NCBI GenBank assembly: GCA_016870775.1
Contig: VGAK01000004.1
Span: forward strand, 1 to 64,000
Length of the DNA: 64,000 nt
From: Actinomycetota bacterium
GTDB taxonomy: Bacteria; Actinomycetota; Acidimicrobiia; Acidimicrobiales; Ilumatobacteraceae
Reading direction: 5' to 3'
A program made the position numbers and the translations under genes. Shown here piece after piece: positions 54,012 to 60,475 of this stretch. Numbering within the stretch: the first letter of the stretch is position 1; each line of letters opens with the position of its first letter. Under the pieces are notes generated by a model that made no database searches, had not been told where the DNA came from, and was given only the letters and a program-made list of their open reading frames with translations.

Positions 54012-55586
54012 TCAGCCGGCGGAGTCCATCGGTGCGACCGGCTGCGGAGGTGGCGCCATCTCTGTTGGTCTCTCCGGGGATGTTGGTCTCTCCGGGGATG
54101 TTGGCCCCACCTCTGTTGGTGCCTGCGGGGATGTTGGTGCCTCGGGGGAAGGTGACTCAGTTGGCATGGACTTGGCAGGAGCGCCCTTCACGGACACCGG
54201 GTCCCGCCGAGGCTTTCCGCGCTCGCCCCGGGCACCTGGTGATCGCTCAGCGGGCCTGCGCTTCTGGCCGGTCTTGCCCGAATCCGCGCGCCCGGTCGTG
54301 TCGCTGGCCTTGGTGCGGTCGGGGCGGGGTGGTTGCAGCGGGCGGGGAGTCTTTGCCGCTGGGTCGGGGGCGACACCGAAGAGGGCGGCCACCTGCGGCA
54401 TGAGGGGCGCAAGTCTCGTGACCGTCGCCATCACGGTGTCGGGCACCGGAGATGGGACAGAGACCGGTGCCACCAGAGTGCGGATCGGCGAGAACGCTGC
54501 CGCCTCGAGCAGTGCCGACCAACGATCGGCCGGGGCTTCGGAACTGAGACCAGCACTCGTCGCATTTGCCAACTGAGTCGCGAGCATCGGGGGAAAGCGG
54601 ACACCTGCCTTCGGGGGTTGGGATGACATGCGCAGTGCGCGCACGATGCGACCGACTCCAGTCGCGGCCGCGATGTCGTCGAGCCAGTTCTTGGTCTCCA
54701 CTTCCTGGCGTGTTGCGAGCGCCGCCTGCATGCGGGCGACGAGTGCCCGCGTGTCCTCGTCGGGGGCGACCAATTGGGCCGCCGTGACCACGATCTGGCG
54801 CAAGTCTCGTATGTCGACATCGCTGATGATCGACTCGGCAGCGACTGCTCTGTCCCGCCACTCGGCGATCCGAAGACGGGGGAGCAGGTTCTCCGCGAGA
54901 GTCAACAGGCCCTCGGCGGGAATCTTCTCCTTGCCCTCGGCGACGTTCTGCCGGTTCTGTGCCTCGATTGCGGTGCGCACCGCGGGCAACCCTCCAGCGA
55001 GGACTTTCTCGGCGATCGTGCGCTGGGCTTCGGGGAGCTCGGACAACACCGCGTCGACATGCTCACGATGCGCGCGGACTCGCTTGGGCTTGGGGCGGGT
55101 CGGCAACTCGGGCGGTGGCTCGGAAAAGGCCCGGCGCGGCCTGTCGGGCCGCGGTTCGCGTTCGGGCCCGCCCGCGCGCTCATTGCGCTCGCCTTTTGGG
55201 GGACGGTCCCCGCGGGGGCCTCGGTCCGACCTGGGACCACTGCGACCGCGACGGTCACCGTCGCGCCGGTCCCCACCGCGCTTGTCCCCACCGCGTCTGT
55301 CCCGTCGCGCCGGCTGCTCAGTCACTGGTTGGAACGGTTTGTCCGACGGAAGGATCTGCAACAGCCCAGTGCGCTCGTTCTTGGCCTTCAGTGCCGACAC
55401 GGAGAGAACGCGGTTGCCATCGAGGTCGGCCTCGATCTCGGCACGCAACACCTCGCCGACCTTTGCACCGGAGGGGACCATCATCGACTCGACCACACCA
55501 CGCGGCTCTCTGGCGCCGGCAGCACGCCAAGTCCACGAACCATCGTCCCTGAGGCTCGTGAGTTCGATCTCGATGCGTCGCGACAT
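54012..55586 (-). CDS. Arg/Gly/Asp-rich multidomain protein of unknown function
   Basis: 524 aa. The N-terminal 80 residues look like a beta-rich, OB/TRAM-like domain (SGAKVGEVLRAEIEAD). A low-complexity linker at about 90-150 has RRDRRGGDKRGGDRR runs of RGG/RGD type, then a helical domain (about 160-340), and a Pro/Ser/Thr tail with TSPERP repeats. The composition suggests RNA or ribosome binding; no family is recognised. ATG 55586 is supported by TACGGT 8 bases upstream. The third position is strongly GC-biased as in other genes, so it is a real gene. Confidence 0.75.
   Translation of the reverse strand: MSRRIEIELTSLRDDGSWTWRAAGAREPRGVVESMMVPSGAKVGEVLRAEIEADLDGNRVLSVSALKAKNERTGLLQILPSDKPFQPVTEQPARRDRRGGDKRGGDRRDGDRRGRSGPRSDRGPRGDRPPKGERNERAGGPEREPRPDRPRRAFSEPPPELPTRPKPKRVRAHREHVDAVLSELPEAQRTIAEKVLAGGLPAVRTAIEAQNRQNVAEGKEKIPAEGLLTLAENLLPRLRIAEWRDRAVAAESIISDVDIRDLRQIVVTAAQLVAPDEDTRALVARMQAALATRQEVETKNWLDDIAAATGVGRIVRALRMSSQPPKAGVRFPPMLATQLANATSAGLSSEAPADRWSALLEAAAFSPIRTLVAPVSVPSPVPDTVMATVTRLAPLMPQVAALFGVAPDPAAKTPRPLQPPRPDRTKASDTTGRADSGKTGQKRRPAERSPGARGERGKPRRDPVSVKGAPAKSMPTESPSPEAPTSPQAPTEVGPTSPERPTSPERPTEMAPPPQPVAPMDSAG
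54064..54148. repeat. 18-bp tandem repeats inside the 3' end of the Arg/Gly-rich gene
   Basis: The unit gttggtctctccggggat occurs in perfect tandem at 54064-54081 and 54082-54099. Variants lie at 54115-54132 and 54133-54148. They encode the SPERPT-like repeats of the C-terminal tail. Confidence 0.8.
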
Positions 55587-55594
55587 GGCGCCAC

Positions 55595-55600
55595 ACCGTA
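55595..55600 (-). promoter_or_regulatory. -10 hexamer TACGGT for the Arg/Gly-rich gene
   Basis: Ends 8 bases before ATG 55586 on the minus strand. Confidence 0.5.
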
Positions 55601-55633
55601 TCTCCGATTTCGGCTCGGTCACCATGCCGGACC

Positions 55634-55639
55634 TACGGT
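55634..55639 (+). promoter_or_regulatory. -10 hexamer TACGGT, leaderless type
   Basis: Ends 6 bases before ATG 55646. The in-frame GTG at 55640 directly abuts it, so ATG is preferred. Confidence 0.5.
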
Positions 55640-55645
55640 GTGGGA

Positions 55646-56164
55646 ATGGCCATCTATGCCCTCGGAGATAGCAGCCCCCTGATTCACCCCGATGCGTACG
55701 TGCACCCCGACGCGGTGATCATCGGGTCGGTCACGATCGGTGCGGGAAGTTCGATCTGGCCGGGGGCAGTGCTTCGCGGCGATGACGGCTCGATCGTGGT
55801 GGGCGAGCGCACGAGCATCCAAGACGGAACCGTCGTCCACACGACTCCGATCAATCACACCACGGTCGGGAACGACTGCGTGGTCGGACATCTCGTGCAT
55901 CTCGAGGGGTGCATCCTCGAGGATTTTTCCCAGGTCTCGTCGGGGGCGATCGTGCTCCACCGGGCCGTGGTGGGAACCGGCGCGATTGTGGCTGCCAATG
56001 CGGTCGTGTTGAACGACATGACTGTGCCCGCCGGCGCGCTCGCTGTCGGGGCTCCCGCCACGATCAAGGAGGGACGTGCGCGCAGGGGCGACATCGAGAT
56101 GGCGGTGAAGGCCTACCAGCACAGGGCCGAGCGATTCCGTGGTGAGTTGCGTCGGCTCGACTGA
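55646..56164 (+). CDS. Gamma-carbonic-anhydrase-like left-handed beta-helix protein
   Basis: 172 aa hexapeptide-repeat protein. Turns such as IGSVTIGAGSSIWPGAVLRGDDG and VGERTSIQDGTVVHTTP form the trimeric beta helix of the gamma-CA/PaaY/CaiE group. Metal-site positions are HTT in VVHTTP and GH in VVGHLVHLEGC. Where many enzymes have LHGC this protein has LEGC, so the third His is Glu, with another His two residues earlier. Carbonic anhydrase activity is therefore uncertain. The stop is followed at once by the PrmA-like gene. Confidence 0.83.
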   Translation: MAIYALGDSSPLIHPDAYVHPDAVIIGSVTIGAGSSIWPGAVLRGDDGSIVVGERTSIQDGTVVHTTPINHTTVGNDCVVGHLVHLEGCILEDFSQVSSGAIVLHRAVVGTGAIVAANAVVLNDMTVPAGALAVGAPATIKEGRARRGDIEMAVKAYQHRAERFRGELRRLD

Positions 56165-56165
56165 G

Positions 56166-56987
56166 GTGTGGCGCCTGCTGCGCATCGACACCGATCCGGA
56201 GCACGCCGAATTGATTTCTGACCTCCTCTGGTCGTGGGGGGTCCTCGCCGTCGAGGAGATGGCGCTCGGCTCCGATCGCGTGCGTCTCTTCACCCATGTC
56301 GATCATGGGGACGATCTCGTCGACAGATTGGTCGCGGTGAATCCTGGGGTTTCCGTCGGCTGGGACGAGGTGCCAAGGTCGGTGGCCGACACTTGGAGAG
56401 CCCATGCGGGACCGGTGCACATCAACGATGACCACTGGATCGTGCCTGCGTGGTTGGATGAGAGACCTTCAGGAACCATGCTCATTATCGAACCCGCGGG
56501 AACCTTCGGTCTCGGTGATCATCCGACGACAACTCTGGGACTGCGGGCAGCCCTGTCGGTGTGCTTGCCGGGCCAACGTGTCCATGATCATGGAGCAGGC
56601 TCGGGGGTGCTCGCGCTCGCGTTGTCAGCCTGGAGAGGGGCCGTGACCTCGACCGATGACATCGCACGCGAGGCACGGTCAGTGATCGCGCACAACGCAC
56701 GGCTGAACCGGCTCAGCGAGCCGCTCTGGTGTGCCGATGTCGCGTCCGCCGGACGCGGACTCGACGGGATCGTCGCGAACATCCTGGCTCCGGTCTTGCG
56801 CGACAACGCACCAGGGATCATGGCGGCGGTTCGCGATGGTGGGTGGATCGTGCTGAGCGGAATGCGCGCCGAGCAAGTCGACGGTGTGGTCGCTCACTAC
56901 GGGGAGTGCGATGTCTTGAATGTCGATTTGCTGGAGGGGTGGGGCGCAGTCACTCTGCGGAAAACGCCGGTGGGTCAGGAGATCTGA
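56166..56987 (+). CDS. PrmA-like (ribosomal protein L11) methyltransferase
   Basis: 273 aa. The N-terminal ferredoxin-like domain (WRLLRIDTDPEHAELISDLLWSWG) is typical of PrmA. FGLGDHPTTTLGL is the substrate/SAM loop, VHDHGAGSGVLALAL motif I (usually DVGCGSG), and GIVANILAPVL the NI motif. It probably methylates a ribosomal or other protein amine; the His and Ala changes in motif I make L11 specificity uncertain. Start GTG 56166 is one base after the previous stop. GTG 56142 or 56139 would overlap the gamma-CA gene. The 3' end overlaps whiB by 13 bases. Confidence 0.8.
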   Translation: MWRLLRIDTDPEHAELISDLLWSWGVLAVEEMALGSDRVRLFTHVDHGDDLVDRLVAVNPGVSVGWDEVPRSVADTWRAHAGPVHINDDHWIVPAWLDERPSGTMLIIEPAGTFGLGDHPTTTLGLRAALSVCLPGQRVHDHGAGSGVLALALSAWRGAVTSTDDIAREARSVIAHNARLNRLSEPLWCADVASAGRGLDGIVANILAPVLRDNAPGIMAAVRDGGWIVLSGMRAEQVDGVVAHYGECDVLNVDLLEGWGAVTLRKTPVGQEI

Positions 56988-57280
56988 CGCGCCCTCACGC
57001 CGATTGGGGCGATCAACCGGAAGCCGGCGGCGTGGCGTTCCTCCTCGGACTCACCACCCCAGAAGCCATACTCCCGATGCCGACGGGCGAAGTCGCGACA
57101 CTCGAACATCACGGGACAGGAGTGGCACACCTGTCGGGCATGTGCCTCACGCTTTTCGCGGGCTTGCGGGCGCTCGGCGGCCGGTGGAAAAAAGATCTCG
57201 CTCAACCCACGACACTCGGCGCGGGGCGCCCATGTCGCATCGTCCCATTCCCGGAATGCAAACAGTTCGCCAGCTGCCAT
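56975..57280 (-). CDS. WhiB-family iron-sulfur transcriptional regulator
   Basis: 101 aa. The four cluster Cys are in AECRGL, then CHSCPVMFEC (C-x2-C-x5-C). The turn motif is YGFWGG in place of the usual G[VI]WGG, and a basic C-terminus follows. WhiB proteins bind a 4Fe-4S cluster and the sigma-70 domain 4 to redirect transcription. The subclass (WhiB1/2-like by length) is not certain. ATG 57280 has GGGGG just upstream. An inverted repeat and TTGACC-17-GAACAT promoter lie upstream. Confidence 0.92.
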   Translation of the reverse strand: MAAGELFAFREWDDATWAPRAECRGLSEIFFPPAAERPQAREKREAHARQVCHSCPVMFECRDFARRHREYGFWGGESEEERHAAGFRLIAPIGVRARQIS

Positions 57281-57329
57281 AGATCCCCCAACTCCGGCGT
57301 GCCTGCGGGGCACGGCCAAATGTTCCCCC

Positions 57330-57351
57330 AAATTGATCGGACGGTCAATTT
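57330..57351. promoter_or_regulatory. Inverted repeat AAATTGA-N8-TCAATTT in the whiB promoter
   Basis: Perfect 7-bp arms, 50-71 bases upstream of whiB. On the minus strand a TTGACC -35 overlaps the first arm and is followed after 17 bases by GAACAT. It is a candidate operator, possibly autoregulatory. The AT-rich block stands out from the GC-rich surroundings. Confidence 0.5.
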
Positions 57352-57419
57352 GACTCGTTTGACATTTCGTTCGCCGGGCACATCGGTGCCGGACCGACCC
57401 GGCGCGGAGGCGCGATGTG

Positions 57420-58469
57420 TCAGCCGCCGAGGGCGGCTCGGACCCCCGCGGCGAACCGGGAGACATCCTCGGGGGTCGTGTCCCACGACGTCATCCACCG
57501 CACCTGGCCGCAGGATAAATCCCAGTCCCAGAAAAAGCTCCAGGCTTGCAACGCCTCCTTTGCGCCCCGAGGGAGGAGGGGATAGAGGCTGTTCACCTGC
57601 GGCGGCGAGATCCGGAGGCTGTGGATATCGCCAAGTTCGTCGTACAGCTGGTGGGCGCGTCGATTGGCAGTCGTGGCGGTCTCCAGCCACAAACCATCGG
57701 AGAGGGCTTCCACGAATTGGGAGGCGACGTAGCGCATCTTGGAGGGGAGTTGGGTCGACTGCTTCTGGACGAGTGGCGCGTGAGGAGCAAGCCCGGGGCG
57801 CAGGAGAACGGCCTCGGCGTTCACCATGCCGTTCTTCGTGCCACCGAAGGACACGACATCCACGCCCGCACCGAATGTCAGGGCCCGGAGGGTCTCGGGG
57901 CCCCCGCCCATTGCTGCGACCGCGTTGGCTATGCGCGCCCCGTCGAGATGGACCGTCAACTTGGCGTCGTGGGCGATTTCACACAACGCCCGGATCTCAT
58001 CGACCGAGTACGTCGTGCCGAGCTCGGTGGCTTGTGTGATCGACACGACACCGGGTTGCACGTGGTGGATGTTCCCGAGCCCATGGAGGAGTGCTTCGAC
58101 CTGATGGGGGGAGATCTTGCCGTCGGGGGAGTCCACATCCTGCAACTTCGCACCGAGGAATTTTTCGGGAGCGCCGGTCTCATCGACATTGATGTGCGAA
58201 CACGCGGCACAGACCACGGATTGCGCGGGACCAAGGACGCTGCCGAGGGCCACGACGTTCGAGCCGGTCCCACCGAACGTGAAGAGCACGTCAACCTCCA
58301 GATCGAGGAACTGTCGGAAGAGTTCCGTGGCCGCCCGGGTGTGGGAATCGAGTCCGTACGCGGGTTGATGCCCGACGTTGGCACGGGACATCGCCTCGAG
58401 GTACCGCGGGTGAGCACCACTGAAGTTGTCACTTGCGAACAACCGCTCGGGCGCGGCGGGGAGATCCAC
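57420..58469 (-). CDS. ltaE: Low-specificity L-threonine aldolase family PLP enzyme
   Basis: 349 aa fold-type I enzyme that splits threonine (and allo-threonine) to glycine and acetaldehyde. FASDNFSGAHP is the family start, TFGGTGSNVVAL the cofactor loop, VHLDGARIANA the Asp/Arg block, and VSFGGTKNGMV contains the PLP Lys. Length is normal. GTG 58469 is supported by TAGGAT 7 bases upstream. It faces the zinc-finger gene. The product glycine is the substrate of the gcvP system nearby. Confidence 0.9.
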   Translation of the reverse strand: MDLPAAPERLFASDNFSGAHPRYLEAMSRANVGHQPAYGLDSHTRAATELFRQFLDLEVDVLFTFGGTGSNVVALGSVLGPAQSVVCAACSHINVDETGAPEKFLGAKLQDVDSPDGKISPHQVEALLHGLGNIHHVQPGVVSITQATELGTTYSVDEIRALCEIAHDAKLTVHLDGARIANAVAAMGGGPETLRALTFGAGVDVVSFGGTKNGMVNAEAVLLRPGLAPHAPLVQKQSTQLPSKMRYVASQFVEALSDGLWLETATTANRRAHQLYDELGDIHSLRISPPQVNSLYPLLPRGAKEALQAWSFFWDWDLSCGQVRWMTSWDTTPEDVSRFAAGVRAALGG

Positions 58470-58476
58470 CAACCCG

Positions 58477-58482
58477 ATCCTA
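58477..58482 (-). promoter_or_regulatory. -10 hexamer TAGGAT for ltaE
   Basis: Ends 7 bases before GTG 58469 on the minus strand. Confidence 0.55.
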
Positions 58483-58490
58483 GATGCTCC

Positions 58491-58496
58491 TATGTT
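58491..58496 (+). promoter_or_regulatory. -10 hexamer TATGTT for the zinc-finger gene
   Basis: Ends 6 bases before ATG 58503. The divergent ltaE -10 lies 8 bases away. Confidence 0.55.
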
Positions 58497-58502
58497 TTCG
58501 TC

Positions 58503-58910
58503 ATGACGAAAAGTGCAGGAACAGGGCAACAGCGGGGGAACACCAATCCCCAGGCGCGCACATTCACCGGCGACCCCAGATGTCGCTGGTGCCGTCATGT
58601 GTTGACGCCACAGGACGGACCCGGCCGACGGCGGGAGTTCTGCAGCCAGAAGTGCCGCCAATGGGACTGGGTGGCACGACAACGTGCGAGCGAACTCGCG
58701 CTGTCCGAGAACGAACTCGTCATCGCCCGCGAGGAACTCGACACGTTGAAGGATCAGATCTATGTGCTCCACTGCGCGGTTGTCGACGCACGCAGGGATC
58801 TGGAAAAGCCCCGTCAGACCAAGGAGACCCTCGCGGAGTTGATCTCTTGGTTGCTGGAGGCTGCCGAGCCCGTCACCGCCGCCTCCTTTTCCCCGGCTCT
58901 ACGCCCATAA
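58503..58910 (+). CDS. Small zinc-finger/coiled-coil protein of unknown function
   Basis: 135 aa. CRWCRHVL and FCSQKCRQWDW give a C-x2-C...C-x3-C zinc site at about residues 27-55, similar to the FCSxxCR fingers found in many actinobacterial small proteins. A helical region with Glu/Leu heptads (LALSENELVIAREELDTLKDQIYVLH) suggests a coiled coil. Nucleic-acid binding or an adaptor role is plausible but unproven. It ends 21 bases before the PLP decarboxylase gene. Confidence 0.65.
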   Translation: MTKSAGTGQQRGNTNPQARTFTGDPRCRWCRHVLTPQDGPGRRREFCSQKCRQWDWVARQRASELALSENELVIAREELDTLKDQIYVLHCAVVDARRDLEKPRQTKETLAELISWLLEAAEPVTAASFSPALRP

Positions 58911-58931
58911 TCTCCGTTATGTAATTCTTTC

Positions 58932-60254
58932 GTGACTGAGCCACATTCGGTCCGCTCCTCCGGGTTTGCTGACGCCATGGACGCCTACAGTCCCCGTGTG
59001 GTCCGTCGCGTGATTGAAACCGGTGCTCCGGTCGGTGCAGTGCTCGAGCAGATGGAACAGATGCGCTCGAGCGACGTGCAGTGGCGTGATGGTCGGGCTT
59101 TCTCGCTCGCCTACTCGGCCGGTCCCGAGGTGCTGGCGCTCGCTGAGGAGGCGTACCGCCGATTCTCCGGGGAGAACGCCCTCAACATGGCTGCCTTCCC
59201 CAGTCTCAGGCGGATGCACCAGGACGTGGTCGATGTCGTCACGGGATGGGTCCACGGCGACGACGCCGTGGCCGGCTTCATGACGTCGGGCGGCACCGAG
59301 AGCCTCGTTCTCGTGGTGAGAGCCGCCACCAAGCGGATGTTGCGCGAGGAGCGCTCCCCCGCACGGCCCAACATGGTGCTGCCGATGTCGGCGCATGCGG
59401 CACTCGACAAAGGTGCCGACTACTTCGGTGTGCAGGTGCGACGCACTGCGGTGTCGTCGGACTGGCGCGCCGATGTGGATGCGATGGCCGACGCCATCGA
59501 CGATGACACCATTCTCGTGGTCGCGTCCGCCCCCCAGTACCCCCAGGGTGTGGTCGATCCGATCGGCGAAATTGCCGCACTGGCTGCCTCGCGCGACATC
59601 AACTGCCACGTGGATGCCTGCATGGGCGGGGTTGTTCTGCCCGCCATGGAGCGGCTGGGAGAGCCGATCCCCCGTTGGGATTTCCGTGTCGACGGGGTGA
59701 CCTCGATCTCGGTCGACCTCCATAAATACGGCTACTCGTCCAAGGGCTCGGGTGTGATCTTGCACCGGAACAAACAGCTCCGCTCGGATCAAACCTTCAT
59801 GACGAACAATTGGTTGGGTGGCGCCTACGGTTCATCGGGGATTCTCGGGACAAAATCAGGTGGCCCCATCGCTTCGTCATGGGCCGTGCTGCACCATCTC
59901 GGGAACGAGGGATACGACCGGCTCGCCCGGTCCGCCCGGAGCGCTGCCCTCGGGATCGCGAGGCACATCGAGTCGCACCCCATGCTCGCACTGCGCGCGC
60001 TCCCCCAGACGACGCTGTTCTCGTTCGGCACGGTGGACCCAATTCGTCATGACGTTTTTGCGATCGCAGACGAGATTGCCGCCGCGGGGTGGCACGTCGA
60101 TCGCCAGGGTCCGCCTGCGAGCATTCACCTGACCGTGAACGCGGTCCATGAGCCCCTCGTCGGTCGATTCTGTGCCGTTCTGGATGCGGCTGTGACGCGT
60201 GCCGCAGCGACTTCGGCCCAGGGCGGCACCGCGGTGTACGCCACCACCGACTAG
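58932..60254 (+). CDS. Group II PLP-dependent lyase/decarboxylase, sphingosine-1-phosphate-lyase-like
   Basis: 440 aa. LNMAAFPSLRRMHQDVVDVV and GFMTSGGTESLVLVVRAAT match the S1P-lyase/glutamate-decarboxylase group. HVDACMGG contains the Asp that contacts the PLP nitrogen, and DLHKYGYSSKG holds the Schiff-base Lys265. The overall pattern is closest to S1P lyase (DPL1-like), which cleaves phospho-sphingoid bases. The bacterial substrate could instead be an amino acid. Start GTG 58932 is tentative; ATG 58977 is an alternative. It lies just upstream of the glycine riboswitch. Confidence 0.82.
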   Translation: MTEPHSVRSSGFADAMDAYSPRVVRRVIETGAPVGAVLEQMEQMRSSDVQWRDGRAFSLAYSAGPEVLALAEEAYRRFSGENALNMAAFPSLRRMHQDVVDVVTGWVHGDDAVAGFMTSGGTESLVLVVRAATKRMLREERSPARPNMVLPMSAHAALDKGADYFGVQVRRTAVSSDWRADVDAMADAIDDDTILVVASAPQYPQGVVDPIGEIAALAASRDINCHVDACMGGVVLPAMERLGEPIPRWDFRVDGVTSISVDLHKYGYSSKGSGVILHRNKQLRSDQTFMTNNWLGGAYGSSGILGTKSGGPIASSWAVLHHLGNEGYDRLARSARSAALGIARHIESHPMLALRALPQTTLFSFGTVDPIRHDVFAIADEIAAAGWHVDRQGPPASIHLTVNAVHEPLVGRFCAVLDAAVTRAAATSAQGGTAVYATTD

Positions 60255-60278
60255 TCCGGACTACCCTTCGGAGAGAAC

Positions 60279-60450
60279 CGATTGGGAGAGTGCGGTCCGC
60301 AAGGGTCGCCGCCGAAGGAGCAACCGCCCCGGAATCTCTCAGGCACAACGGACCAGTCGGGTCACGAACGCTGGAAAGAGGAGGCTCGCCTCCCGCCGAC
60401 GGGGAAAACCGGTTCTGCCGGTGAAGCTCTCAGGCACAACGGACAGCGGG
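60279..60450 (+). promoter_or_regulatory. Tandem glycine riboswitch
   Basis: Two gcvT-motif aptamers in series upstream of gcvP. Aptamer 1 (about 60281-60358) shows GGGAGAG, GCCGCCGAAGGAGCAA, then ATCTCTCAGGCACAACGGAC. Aptamer 2 (about 60369-60450) shows TGGAAAGA, GCCGACGGGGAAAA and GCTCTCAGGCACAACGGAC. The repeated CTCTCAGGCACAACGGAC is the class signature. The pair binds glycine cooperatively and normally turns the cleavage system on. No obvious terminator separates it from the gcvP start, so translational control is possible. Confidence 0.95.
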
Positions 60451-60475
60451 GGCGCCAGACCAAGGCGATCCCGAC

